This document shows, piece by piece, positions 19,380 to 28,516 of a stretch of DNA of 64,000 bases. The translations under genes and the position numbers were made by a program. The stretch covers positions 155,076 to 219,075 of the forward strand of contig NZ_FZOB01000002.1 in the NCBI RefSeq assembly GCF_900188395.1, given 5' to 3'. The notes beneath the pieces are model-generated. The model saw only the letters and a program-made list of their open reading frames with translations, was not told where the DNA came from and ran no database searches. Position 1 is the stretch's first letter; each line of letters begins with the position of its first letter. This DNA comes from Desulfurobacterium atlanticum. Its GTDB lineage: Bacteria; Aquificota; Aquificia; Desulfurobacteriales; Desulfurobacteriaceae.

Positions 19380-21089
19380 TTGAAACTTAATAGATTTCTT
19401 GAGAGTTATGAAATAAGAGAATCCTGTTTTGAAACTATTAAACCTTTACAGGAGATAATAACAAAACGAGAGATTATCTCCATAGGACGAGAGCTTAAAG
19501 AGTATATTGACAGAAGATTTCCTGAATACAGAAAGCTTTTAAAGAACTCTCAAATTTCAAAAGGACTGTTCGCAGAAACAATATACGACTTCTACAAAAG
19601 TTTGTTTAGCAGAGAAACCCTCATATTAATGGTTAACTCCATTTTAAAACTTCACGAGAAAAGAGGTATTAACATAGTTGATTTTCTTGAAGTTTATTCT
19701 CTGTTTGTGGAGAAATTACTGACACTTCTATTCTGTAGGCTGGATAAAAAAGATAAGCAAATATATAAAACAGCATCAAAACTGCTCTTTGCAATAGGTG
19801 AATACATTTTAAATATAAGGAAAGAAGAACTTAAATTAATAGAAAGAGACCCTATAACAGGTGTATTTCCAAGGTATAAAATAACAAGCTTTTTTGAAAA
19901 GTACAGAGAAGAAAAAGACCACTATGGATTTATTGTTGATATAAGAAATTTTGGCAATATAAACACTGTCCTTGGATATGAAGCAGGAGACAGTATCCTT
20001 GTTTTTGTTTCCAACCTTCTTAAGGAAAATTTGGGGCAAAACAGTGGAGAAAATGTTTTCAGGCTACAGGGAGACCAGTTTTTTGTCTTTGTAAAAGGAA
20101 AAAATAGTGATAGCATAAAAGCTCAACTTGAAAGTGTTGTGGATTATGCAAAAAAACACTCTCCAACAGTCCATTTCCAGGGCAAATCCCGCAAAGTGCA
20201 GATTCCACTTATATGCGTGGGAGCAAAACTGGAGGAATCCTGTGAATATTCATGCTTTATGTGGACTCTTGAAAACGCTTTAAAAGAGTATAAAAAATTA
20301 AAAAAAACAGGGGTTTACCTTCTTGATGAAAAAGTTAAGAACCAGTGCTTTATTCAAAGAGAAAACATAAAACAGGTAATTGAAGCGATTGAGGAAAAAA
20401 GAATAACCTTTGCACTTCAAAAAATCTTTGATATTTCAGAAAAGCAGATTTTTGGCTACGAGGCTCTTGCAAGATTGATAAATAAGCACGGCGACATAGT
20501 TTCAGCTTCTGTATTTTTTAACAATTTAAATGCCTATTCCCTTGATGAAGAGATAGATATGATTGTGATTGACAAAGTTTTTCACTTTAAAAGTAGAGCA
20601 GGTATAAAAGAGAATATATCTGTTAATGTTTCAAATACCCTTCTTGAAGGAAACTTAAATTTCCTGATTACCACTGCAGATAAATACAACATCAATCCGA
20701 AAGAAATTGTCATAGAATTAACAGAAAGACAGAACCTTTCGTTAATTTCAAACCTTGAAGAAAAAATAGAATACCTGAAAGAAGCCGGATTTAAAATATT
20801 TATTGATGATTTTGGAGTTGACTATGCTAATTTTCATCTACTTGAAAAAATAAAAGTTGACGGTGTTAAAATAGATGGGAAGTTTATTAGAGATATAAAT
20901 ATAAATCCAATTGATAGAGAATTTGTGTCTTTTGTCCTTTCCATAGCCAGAACTCTAAATATCCATGTTGTAGCAGAATATGTTGAAAACCGTGAAATCT
21001 TAAAAACACTTGAAGAGCTTTCATCAGACCAAAAAGTGAAAGTTTTAGGACAGGGATATCTGTTTGGCAAACCAGAGGTCAAAACCTAA
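19380..21089 (+). CDS. Degenerate GGDEF - EAL domain protein (c-di-GMP phosphodiesterase)
   Basis: A protein of about 569 aa. Residues 1-150 form a helical N-terminal region resembling a globin-like or four-helix sensor. Residues about 155-290 are a GGDEF fold whose active motif is degenerate (LQGDQFF instead of GGDEF), so it is unlikely to make c-di-GMP. From about residue 320 there is an EAL domain with the key motifs kept: FGYEALARL, ELTERQ, DDFGVDYANF, VKIDG and GQGYLFGKP, so hydrolysis of c-di-GMP is plausible. I place the start at the TTG at 19380, preceded by GAGGG; an upstream TTG at 19368 overlaps that site. It precedes pilus-related genes. Confidence 0.85.
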   Translation: MKLNRFLESYEIRESCFETIKPLQEIITKREIISIGRELKEYIDRRFPEYRKLLKNSQISKGLFAETIYDFYKSLFSRETLILMVNSILKLHEKRGINIVDFLEVYSLFVEKLLTLLFCRLDKKDKQIYKTASKLLFAIGEYILNIRKEELKLIERDPITGVFPRYKITSFFEKYREEKDHYGFIVDIRNFGNINTVLGYEAGDSILVFVSNLLKENLGQNSGENVFRLQGDQFFVFVKGKNSDSIKAQLESVVDYAKKHSPTVHFQGKSRKVQIPLICVGAKLEESCEYSCFMWTLENALKEYKKLKKTGVYLLDEKVKNQCFIQRENIKQVIEAIEEKRITFALQKIFDISEKQIFGYEALARLINKHGDIVSASVFFNNLNAYSLDEEIDMIVIDKVFHFKSRAGIKENISVNVSNTLLEGNLNFLITTADKYNINPKEIVIELTERQNLSLISNLEEKIEYLKEAGFKIFIDDFGVDYANFHLLEKIKVDGVKIDGKFIRDININPIDREFVSFVLSIARTLNIHVVAEYVENREILKTLEELSSDQKVKVLGQGYLFGKPEVKT

Positions 21090-21130
21090 ATTTACATTTT
21101 CGTTATAATTTTCCCGGAGGTTTTTTACAG

Positions 21131-21718
21131 ATGAAACTCAAAATAGACGGAAAGGAACAGGTAATTAATATAGATACAAAAAAATACAAAAAATTAAAGG
21201 AAGTCTTAAGACTTGTTGAATTTCATTATCTTTTCCCAAGCAGAGTTATAAGAACAGTGGAAGTAAAAGGAAAACCGGTACCCCCTGATATGCTTGATTT
21301 TATAGAGAATGTTTCCGAGATAAACATAATCACTGACTCAACAGCAAATTTTATAAAAAAACACATTGAGCTTTCTGTGATAGCTCTTGACTCAATGGAA
21401 AATGCTGTGGAAGCTGTGATTGAATCTTTTGACACATCTTCTGACCTTGCCAGACTGCACCTTAATTACATAACAGACTCTATTTTAAAAACCGTAGAGA
21501 TAGTTGAAAAAGGAAGCAACTTTCTTCCGTTGCTGGAAGACAGTGAAGAAGCTGTGGTAAATATTGAAGAAAAAATCTTAAAACTCAACGAACTTGAAGA
21601 TAAAGAAGAAATCATAAAATTTCTTAAAGAGGAACTTTTAGAAGGCGTTGAAAAGTGGAAGGAGTTTCTTTTAAGACTTCTAATGACAATGGAAAATAGC
21701 TCCAGGGAGACCCATTAA
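21131..21718 (+). CDS. Conserved-looking hypothetical protein before prepilin peptidase
   Basis: I do not recognise this 195-aa acidic protein. The first 75 residues look like mixed alpha/beta (a small ubiquitin-like or regulatory fold is possible), with two predicted strands KLKIDGKEQVINI and RTVEVKGKPVP; the rest is predicted to be long amphipathic helices rich in Glu and Leu, suggesting coiled coils. There is no signal peptide or membrane segment. A CGGAGG site precedes the ATG. Its TAA overlaps the pilD ATG (TAATG), so the two are co-translated and it may act in the same secretion/pilus pathway or in c-di-GMP signalling with the gene upstream. Confidence 0.7.
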   Translation: MKLKIDGKEQVINIDTKKYKKLKEVLRLVEFHYLFPSRVIRTVEVKGKPVPPDMLDFIENVSEINIITDSTANFIKKHIELSVIALDSMENAVEAVIESFDTSSDLARLHLNYITDSILKTVEIVEKGSNFLPLLEDSEEAVVNIEEKILKLNELEDKEEIIKFLKEELLEGVEKWKEFLLRLLMTMENSSRETH

Positions 21719-22491
21719 TGGTATATTCCAGCCTATTTCCTGTCTTTATCGGTTTTTTTCTCGGATTGATAGTTGGCAGTTTCCTAAATGTGTGTATATA
21801 CAGAATTCCGAAAGAAGAATCCATAATCTTTCCCGGTTCCCACTGCCCCCACTGCAATCACCTGATAAAGTGGTATGACAACATTCCGGTTTTAAGCTAT
21901 ATCTTTCTTAAAGGAAGATGCCGTTATTGTGGAAAAAAAATATCTCCAATATATCCTATGGTTGAGATATTAACGGGTATTTTTACCGCTCTTCTATTTT
22001 TCAAATTTAAACTCTCTTTTGATGCTTTTTATTACAGTATCCTGACCTGGTTTCTAATAGCTATCTCTTTTATAGATATAAAAGAACTTCAGGTTCCTGT
22101 TAAACCATGCTATTTCACAATGGTTTTCGGTATGGCATTTTCAATCTTCACAAAAACAAACACTTTCATAGATTCTATTTTAGGAGCATCTCTTGGTGCA
22201 GGAATTATACTTTTTATAATAGAGACCTATTACATAATTAAAGGTAAAGAGGGAATGGGTTACGGAGATGCAAACATCCTTGCAACAATAGGGGCTTTTC
22301 TTGGATGGAAAAAGGTGTTTTTCGTTATTATGCTGGCATCAATGGTTGGTGCTGTGGTAGGAATCTTGATTTCAATAAAAGAGAAAAAGCACGGAGACAC
22401 TCCGATACCTTTTGGACCCTTTCTTTCCATAGGTGGATATCTTACAATATTTGTAGGAAATTTGCTTCTTAAATTTTATCTGGGGGTATAG
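21718..22491 (+). CDS. pilD: Prepilin peptidase / N-methyltransferase
   Basis: Inner-membrane aspartyl protease that cleaves the leader of type IV prepilins and methylates the new N-terminus. The 257-aa protein shows GSFLNVCIYRIP, the zinc-binding methylase loop CPHC...CRYCG with IYPMVE, the first catalytic Asp region SFIDIKELQVP, and the second catalytic motif GMGYGDANIL (GxGD). Eight or so hydrophobic helices are visible. The start overlaps the preceding stop and its stop is immediately followed by the TTG start of the next gene. Confidence 0.95.
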   Translation: MVYSSLFPVFIGFFLGLIVGSFLNVCIYRIPKEESIIFPGSHCPHCNHLIKWYDNIPVLSYIFLKGRCRYCGKKISPIYPMVEILTGIFTALLFFKFKLSFDAFYYSILTWFLIAISFIDIKELQVPVKPCYFTMVFGMAFSIFTKTNTFIDSILGASLGAGIILFIIETYYIIKGKEGMGYGDANILATIGAFLGWKKVFFVIMLASMVGAVVGILISIKEKKHGDTPIPFGPFLSIGGYLTIFVGNLLLKFYLGV

Positions 22492-23022
22492 TTGGGCTAT
22501 TCCTTAAACTCGGATATAAGCTGTGGAAGTAAAAAATTCCATGTTCAGACAGAATTTTACAGCAGTTCACAGAAAATAGTTACCAACATATTTTTAAATG
22601 GAAACATAATAAAGAGGATTGAGAAAGCTCCAGAAACAGATAATCTTGAGCATGAGATAAAACAACAGCATAATTTTGTGGTAGAAAAATTAACCACAGC
22701 ATTGAAAGAGAAAATAGCATGCACCCAAAATACAGAGAAAAACGAAAAAGGAAAGTTCCCTTTAAGGGAAAACTCAAACAGAGAGAGCTGCTTTAAACCC
22801 GGTAAAAATCTGGCTGAAAAACTGATAAAAGAAAAACCCGGAGAAAGAGCTTTTAAGGAAATTGTAAAACGTAAGCCGGGAAAAAAATTGGTGGAAAAGT
22901 TAGTAGAGAAAAAGCCGGGAAAAGAAATTTTTGAAAAAATAATAGAGAAGCACCCTGGTGAAGAAACATTTAAGAAAACAAAAAAGTTTCTTGATACACT
23001 GTTTAACATGCTTAAAGATTAA
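22492..23022 (+). CDS. Protein with five tandem 13-residue KPG repeats
   Basis: A 176-aa protein I cannot name. Residues 1-75 look like a small beta-rich domain ending in a helix. Residues 102-166 are five back-to-back 13-residue repeats of the form [K/H]-P-G-[K/E]-x-x-x-x-[K/E]-x-x-x-[K/R/E], for example KPGKKLVEKLVEK and KPGKEIFEKIIEK, predicted as short amphipathic helices each capped by Pro-Gly. There are no signal peptide and no membrane helix. The start is TTG directly after the pilD stop, with GGGGG upstream, so it belongs to the same operon. Its end overlaps the convergent HAD gene by 11 bases. Confidence 0.75.
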   Translation: MGYSLNSDISCGSKKFHVQTEFYSSSQKIVTNIFLNGNIIKRIEKAPETDNLEHEIKQQHNFVVEKLTTALKEKIACTQNTEKNEKGKFPLRENSNRESCFKPGKNLAEKLIKEKPGERAFKEIVKRKPGKKLVEKLVEKKPGKEIFEKIIEKHPGEETFKKTKKFLDTLFNMLKD

Positions 23023-23626
23023 TTATGCTGAGTATATCAGCAGGTTTTCTTACTATAAAATTGGGATTGTACCGTAAAAGATTTTCTTCTGTGTTAAACC
23101 CCCATGTAACAGCCACAGAAACCACTCCCGCTTTTTTTGCCGCCACAACATCCCTTCCTTCATCTCCCACATAGTAAACCTGATCAAATCTCTCTTTTAA
23201 AGTTTTTAAAATCCTCCACTTTCGCGATAGAAAAGGAGAAGTTTTAACAAAAGAGAATATCTGATAAATTCCTTCTCTCTCAAGAACCGTTCTTATAAAG
23301 GAAAAAGAGTTTGTAGAAACTATACCAAGGGAATAACCTTTCTCTCTGAGTTTAAAAAGAATCTCTTTTACATCCGGTAAAACAGTAAAGCTACCTCCCT
23401 TTTTACTTTGATTTATCAAAAATCTTAAAGTCAAAATAAGCGGAAAAACTTTGTAGGATGCTATACGGTATTCTTTAATAAATTCGGAGAAGGAGTATTC
23501 TCTTAATATATTTCTATTCTCTATTCTGGAAATCCTGAAAAATGGAGCAAGCTGATTGTAAGCGTCTATAACCGTATCATAAGTATCCACCATAGTTCCA
23601 TCAAAATCAAATACTACCGCTATCAA
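23012..23626 (-). CDS. HAD-superfamily hydrolase, phosphoglycolate phosphatase-like
   Basis: A 204-aa HAD hydrolase of the Gph/PpaX group. Motif I is VVFDFDGTMVDT with the nucleophile and acid/base Asp, motif II is VSTNSFS, and motif III/IV is YVGDEGRDVVAAKKAGV. A helical cap lies between motif I and II. Substrate cannot be read from sequence; phosphoglycolate or another small phosphate ester is typical. The start is a TTG (23626) overlapping the coaBC stop, so it is translated with coaBC. Confidence 0.85.
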   Translation of the reverse strand: MIAVVFDFDGTMVDTYDTVIDAYNQLAPFFRISRIENRNILREYSFSEFIKEYRIASYKVFPLILTLRFLINQSKKGGSFTVLPDVKEILFKLREKGYSLGIVSTNSFSFIRTVLEREGIYQIFSFVKTSPFLSRKWRILKTLKERFDQVYYVGDEGRDVVAAKKAGVVSVAVTWGFNTEENLLRYNPNFIVRKPADILSIINL

Positions 23627-24807
23627 TTCAACATTCCGCCAACAACTTTTAAAATGGAAAAGGCTACTTCTCTTTTAGTTCCAGAAAAGCGTTTTTCAAA
23701 ATCTTCTCCAATAACAATACAGGAGGTCTTATCACTTCCGAAAACCCCCTTTTTAACGTCATTTGCAACAATAAAGTCAAGATTTTTTTCCATAAGTTTT
23801 TTTCTCGCGTTTTCAACAATGTTTTCCGTTTCTGCTGCAAAACCGACAACCGTTTTCACTTTTTTAGAAGCAGAAACCTCTGCAAGAATATCCGGAGTTC
23901 TTTTTAGTTTTAAAATAAACTCGCCACAATTTTTCTTTATTTTATTTTCTGCTTTCTGGACAGGAGTAAAATCTCCAACCGCCGCAGCAGATATAAAAAT
24001 ATCTGTTCCTTCAAGGTTTTTTAAAACAGCCCTTCTCATCTCATCAACAGTTTCAACTTCAATAAAATTTCTTAGATTATAAGGAGGTTTCAAACATGTT
24101 TTCCCAGATATAAGAACAACATCAGCTCCAGCAGCTACAGCCATCTCGGCAAGTGCATACCCCATTTTTCCAGAAGATGGATTTGATATAAATCTTACCG
24201 GGTCTATATATTCTCTTGTTGGACCTGCAGTAATAACAATTTTTTTTCCCTTTAAGAACTTTGGAACAAAATAAGATTCAACAGCCTGAACTATCTTTCC
24301 GATATCTGCAAGCCTGCCTTTCCCTTTTACTCCGCAGGCAAGTTCACCTTCATCAGAATCAACAACAAAATATCCTCTCTCTTTCAGAATTTCAATGTTT
24401 TTCAAAGTCGCAGGATTGTTGTACATGTTCACATTCATCGCAGGACAGATTATTCCTCTTCCCATAACAAGCGCTGTAGCAGTTACAGGATTATCAGCTA
24501 TTCCACAGGCTATTTTTGCAATTGTGTTTGCAGTAGCCGGTGCAACTATAAAAAGGTCAACAGTTGAACCTAAAGTGGTATGCCTTATCTCTGGAGAATC
24601 TTCAGAAACCACATTTTTGTAAACTTCATGTCCAGAAAGAGTTTTAAGAGCAATTTCAGGAACAAATTTTAAGCCGGCCTCGGTAACGGCAGTAAAAACA
24701 TCAGCTCCCCTTCTCTGCAACTCTCTTAAAAGCTCTATGCTTTTATAAGCAGCGATGCTTCCTGTTATACCAAGGAGTATCTTTTTTCCATCAAGTGTTT
24801 TTTCCAC
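23623..24807 (-). CDS. coaBC: Bifunctional phosphopantothenoylcysteine decarboxylase / phosphopantothenate-cysteine ligase
   Basis: Makes 4'-phosphopantetheine from 4'-phosphopantothenate and Cys for coenzyme A. The N-terminal CoaC flavoprotein domain has GITGSIAAYKS, the HTTL active His region, PAMNVNMYNN and the Cys loop ELACGVKGKGR. The CoaB domain starts near ITAGPTREYIDPVRFISNPSSG, typical for the ligase. Length, 394 aa, is normal. The start is GTG with AAAGGAG upstream. It overlaps the ClC gene upstream by 17 bases and the HAD gene downstream by 4. Confidence 0.96.
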   Translation of the reverse strand: MEKTLDGKKILLGITGSIAAYKSIELLRELQRRGADVFTAVTEAGLKFVPEIALKTLSGHEVYKNVVSEDSPEIRHTTLGSTVDLFIVAPATANTIAKIACGIADNPVTATALVMGRGIICPAMNVNMYNNPATLKNIEILKERGYFVVDSDEGELACGVKGKGRLADIGKIVQAVESYFVPKFLKGKKIVITAGPTREYIDPVRFISNPSSGKMGYALAEMAVAAGADVVLISGKTCLKPPYNLRNFIEVETVDEMRRAVLKNLEGTDIFISAAAVGDFTPVQKAENKIKKNCGEFILKLKRTPDILAEVSASKKVKTVVGFAAETENIVENARKKLMEKNLDFIVANDVKKGVFGSDKTSCIVIGEDFEKRFSGTKREVAFSILKVVGGMLN

Positions 24808-26140
24808 GACAGCCTACTCCTTTTATCAGCGGTTTAATATCTATCTCCTGCCCAAGATATAAACTAAAACCAAAGCTTGTAGTATAGCTTGTAATGACAG
24901 CAGCAGTCATAGGAATAACAACATCAGCATTACTCATTTCGGTAATCATAACTATCGCCGCAAGAGGTGTTTTCGCTCCTGCTGCAAGAGCCGCTCCCAT
25001 CCCTGCAAGAGAAAACATAACTATCTGGTCAGGAAAGATATGGCCGAACATATTACCCATAGCAGCACCTATTATCAAATTTGGAAGAACAAGTCCCCCT
25101 GGAATGCCAAATCCTAAAGTTAAACTTGTAATAACCATAACTCCAACAATTATTGCAACATCTATCCAGATAGGAATGGGAATCTGGGCAATATGAGAAA
25201 CTATCCTCATATCCGCAGGTGCTGATAAAATCTCAGTATCATGAATGGCTAAATAAAGAAGAAAAAGCACAGGCAGAGAAATTATAGTGCCTACTAAAGG
25301 CCTCTTTAAAGGTTCAAAAAACTGAGAAACACAACAACCTGTATGAAAAAGAAAAGTGTAAATATAAATAACAAAAGAGATGGCAAGTCCCATAATAACA
25401 AGATATGGAATGCTATCAAGCGTCCACACAGGTCTCTTTGTAAGGTAGATAAAAGCACTTTCTCCTCTAAAAAATGTAAAAGTAAGATAACTTGTAATTG
25501 AAGCAATAATCATCGGAACAAACGGAGAATAATCAAAATCGTACATATTCTCAAGTTCCATAGCAAAAATGGAACTTCCAAGAGGTGCTTTAAGCAGTGC
25601 ACCGGTAAATGCACCTCCTCCGATAAGACCTAAAATATTTTTAAACTTTTTACTAAAACCATAAGCTTTCCCAAGCCATTCACCTATAGCCACACCTATA
25701 AAAAAGGAAGGCCCTTCCCTTCCTGCGATAAAACCTCCTGCCAGCACTAAAGTGGATGATATAAACTTTAAAAAAATCAACCTTGCAGGAAGAAAATATT
25801 TGGTTTTAAGATGCACTATAGCATAGCCTATCCCAGGACCACCAACCACAGGGTCTATCAAAAGAGTATAACCAACAACAAGAGCAATTAAAACAGGATA
25901 GATAAAAAAGAGAATCTCATGAAACGACAAAAGTTTATTAATTTCAACAATTAAAAGATCCATGAACGCAGCTATGGAACCTGTAACTATCCCAACGGTA
26001 AAAGCATACGGAATCCATCTCCCGAGAAAATACGAGATTGATAAAAGATCAAATCTCAGCTTTAAATTAACCTTTGCACAACCTTTTAGATATTCCCATA
26101 CAAGATTTATCTTTTCTCTGTTAAACAATAATTTCTCCAT
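24791..26140 (-). CDS. ClC-type chloride channel/transporter (no CBS domains)
   Basis: A 449-aa membrane protein with about ten or more hydrophobic segments. ClC ion-binding motifs are visible: GREGPSFFIG with the external gating Glu, and GFGIPGGLVLPNLIIGA corresponding to GxFxP; the first selectivity loop is GGPGIGY rather than the usual GSGIP. The gating Glu suggests a Cl-/H+ exchanger or gated channel. The protein ends without CBS domains. It sits 6 bases after htpX and overlaps coaBC. A second ClC gene with CBS domains lies 2.4 kb upstream in the same transcription unit. Confidence 0.9.
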   Translation of the reverse strand: MEKLLFNREKINLVWEYLKGCAKVNLKLRFDLLSISYFLGRWIPYAFTVGIVTGSIAAFMDLLIVEINKLLSFHEILFFIYPVLIALVVGYTLLIDPVVGGPGIGYAIVHLKTKYFLPARLIFLKFISSTLVLAGGFIAGREGPSFFIGVAIGEWLGKAYGFSKKFKNILGLIGGGAFTGALLKAPLGSSIFAMELENMYDFDYSPFVPMIIASITSYLTFTFFRGESAFIYLTKRPVWTLDSIPYLVIMGLAISFVIYIYTFLFHTGCCVSQFFEPLKRPLVGTIISLPVLFLLYLAIHDTEILSAPADMRIVSHIAQIPIPIWIDVAIIVGVMVITSLTLGFGIPGGLVLPNLIIGAAMGNMFGHIFPDQIVMFSLAGMGAALAAGAKTPLAAIVMITEMSNADVVIPMTAAVITSYTTSFGFSLYLGQEIDIKPLIKGVGCRGKNT

Positions 26141-26146
26141 AAAAAA

Positions 26147-27049
26147 TTAAAACCTGAAAAACTCTCTAACTCTGCCAAAAAGTTTCTCCGCAAGTTCAAG
26201 AAGACGCCTGATTCTTTCTTCTGTAGGTGGATGAGTGGAAAACAGAGCAGCCAGACCTTCACCTTTAAAGGGATTCACAATAAACATGTGAGAAGTTACA
26301 GGTTTTACTTCAGCTTCAACAACTCCAGGAGGAAGCCCTTTAGCATAAAGCTCAAGTTTTTTTAAAGCACTTGCAAGAGCTTCAGGTTTTTGTGATATTA
26401 TACCGCCCACTTCATCAGCCTTATACTCTCTTGAACGGGAAATAGCCAATCTGATAAGAGTCGCTGCTATAGGAGCAAGTATCACCATCAGAATTAGCCC
26501 TACGGTCTCAGCCAGGCCATTATCTTCATCATCTCTTCTTCCAAAACCAAAAAACATCATCCATCTTGCCATATCAGCAAGCATAACTATTGCACTTGCC
26601 ATAGTGGCTGCTACAGCCGAGATAAGAGTGTCTCTGTTTTTAATGTGAGCTATCTCGTGGGCTAAAACTCCCTCAAGCTCATCTCTGTTTAAAATCTCCA
26701 TAATTTTGGTGGTAACGCATACAACTCCGTGAGCAGGATCTCTTCCGGTGGCAAACGCGTTTGGAACATCCATAGGTACTATGGCAACCTTTGGCTTTGG
26801 AATTTCGGCGGCTTTTGAAAGTTTTTCTACAATTTCGTGAAGTTCAGGGGCATCATCAGGAGAAACTTCTCTGGCACCATACATAGAGAGCACTATTTTG
26901 TCTGAGAAAAACCAGCTTGCAAAGTTCATTGCAGAAGCTAAGAAAAATGCAAATATCATTCCGGTGGTGCCACCCACCAGTTTGCCGAATGCAAGAAGAA
27001 TACCTGATAAAAGACCTAAGAGGAGAACTGTTTTAATTGTATTTCCCAT
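26147..27049 (-). CDS. htpX: Membrane zinc metalloprotease HtpX
   Basis: HtpX degrades damaged membrane proteins at the inner membrane. The protein of about 300 aa has two N-terminal hydrophobic helices, the zinc motif HEIAHIKNRD, two further hydrophobic stretches, and the third ligand region SREYKADEVG. The ATG at 27049 has GAGAGG five bases upstream; an in-frame GTG at 27055 lacks spacing. It lies between mutL and a ClC gene with gaps of 6-12 bases, so it is in a multigene operon. Confidence 0.95.
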   Translation of the reverse strand: MGNTIKTVLLLGLLSGILLAFGKLVGGTTGMIFAFFLASAMNFASWFFSDKIVLSMYGAREVSPDDAPELHEIVEKLSKAAEIPKPKVAIVPMDVPNAFATGRDPAHGVVCVTTKIMEILNRDELEGVLAHEIAHIKNRDTLISAVAATMASAIVMLADMARWMMFFGFGRRDDEDNGLAETVGLILMVILAPIAATLIRLAISRSREYKADEVGGIISQKPEALASALKKLELYAKGLPPGVVEAEVKPVTSHMFIVNPFKGEGLAALFSTHPPTEERIRRLLELAEKLFGRVREFFRF

Positions 27050-27061
27050 AAACACCTCTCT

Positions 27062-28516
27062 TTAAATTCTACCAAGCTTTTTTAAAATTTCCCGCTTTCT
27101 TATCCTATAAAATATAGGCCTTCCGTGGGGGCAAACATTCTTCTCTTTACAGGAAAGATAAAGATTTATCAACTTTTGAACATCATCTATTGAAACAAAA
27201 GTTGTGCCACCCTTTATAGCCCTTTTACAGGCAACAGAAGCAATAGATTCAGGAGACTCTCCATTCAACAGCTTGTAAACATCTTCAACAGTTAAGATAG
27301 AAGGGATTGAAACAACTTTATAAAAATTTTTCTCTTTTACAACCTCTACTCCGAATCTTCCCAAAGTGACAACTTTCTGGTAATCCTCTATTCTTTCTCC
27401 AATTTCAACATTTACTCTATCAACTTCTCCTTTAAACAGCTTTTCAAGCAGAAGTTCATAGTTAACCCTTTCATGAAGAAGGTGCTTATCAAAAAAATAG
27501 TAATACTCTCCATCTTCACATATAACAACGGTATCATCACTACCTATTATGTTTAACCTGCTTTGATAAAAAGCCTCTTCCGTCTCTTTTAATAACCTTC
27601 GGGTAGCAAACGAAGGAAACTTATACAAAGACGTATCCACTTTTTTTTCAATTTCATCAAGAATATTTCTAATGTTTTTTAAAATTACTCTATCCTTTAA
27701 TGGAGATAGGTTTACATCAACAGACGAAGGAGGAACATCTATAAACAAAACATACTCATCAATCATCAACTTTTTTAAAAGTTCCGAAATCTCTTTAACA
27801 ATCACAGGCCTTCTGTTAACAAAAATCTTCCTGACCTTTCCGCTTTTCCCTTCAAATGAAGTTTTAAAAAAACCGATGAAGAATCTACCTTCAGCAACTT
27901 TAAAATTGGTAATTCCGACCATCTTCACTCTCTCAACCAGAGAAGAAGGATAGAATACCCTATCTCCTACTTTAAAAAAAATAGACTCGTTTGCCAACGC
28001 ATAATCCATAATAACAGCTTTCATCTTTGTTTTCTCTGCTTTTGAAATCTCCCGTTTTCTGATAGGAGCATTAAAATAAAGATTTGAAACAGATACAGCC
28101 GTACCCCCTGAAAATGTTATCGGTTTATAATCAACAATTTCTCCTCCTCTGACAAAAATCTCTCCCCCAATATCTTCATTAAAATATCTGCTTTTTATTC
28201 TTAATTCGGAAAACAGAGAAATAGCGTGCAGCGCTTCTCCTCTAAATCCGTAGGTTTTAAGTCTGTTGAAGTCGTCAATGGAAAAAATTTTACTGGTAGC
28301 AAACCTTTCAACAGAGAGAGGAAGGTCTTCTAAAGGAATTCCCTCACCGTCATCAACCACTTTAAACTCAAAAGGAGAAACAATATCAACAACTATTTTA
28401 GAAGCATTGGCATCTATGCTGTTTTCTATAAGCTCTTTCAAAACGGCAGAGGGAGAAACAGCTATCTGTCCAGCCGCTATTTTTGAAATTATACTTTCAT
28501 CAAGCCGATGTATCAT
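27062..28516 (-). CDS. mutL: DNA mismatch repair protein MutL
   Basis: MutL couples mismatch recognition to strand incision. I take the ATG at 28516 (485 aa), which matches the family N-terminus (IHRLDESIISKIAAG). The ATPase motif KELIENSIDANA, DDGEGI and TYGFRGEAL are intact. Two substitutions are seen where most MutL have AAGEVVERP: the protein has AAGQIAVSP. The short C-terminal domain keeps the endonuclease motifs in slightly altered form: DKHLLHERVNYE, ACKRAIKGG and CPHGRP, so a nicking MutL (no MutH) is likely. It overlaps the upstream ClC stop. Confidence 0.94.
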   Translation of the reverse strand: MIHRLDESIISKIAAGQIAVSPSAVLKELIENSIDANASKIVVDIVSPFEFKVVDDGEGIPLEDLPLSVERFATSKIFSIDDFNRLKTYGFRGEALHAISLFSELRIKSRYFNEDIGGEIFVRGGEIVDYKPITFSGGTAVSVSNLYFNAPIRKREISKAEKTKMKAVIMDYALANESIFFKVGDRVFYPSSLVERVKMVGITNFKVAEGRFFIGFFKTSFEGKSGKVRKIFVNRRPVIVKEISELLKKLMIDEYVLFIDVPPSSVDVNLSPLKDRVILKNIRNILDEIEKKVDTSLYKFPSFATRRLLKETEEAFYQSRLNIIGSDDTVVICEDGEYYYFFDKHLLHERVNYELLLEKLFKGEVDRVNVEIGERIEDYQKVVTLGRFGVEVVKEKNFYKVVSIPSILTVEDVYKLLNGESPESIASVACKRAIKGGTTFVSIDDVQKLINLYLSCKEKNVCPHGRPIFYRIRKREILKKLGRI

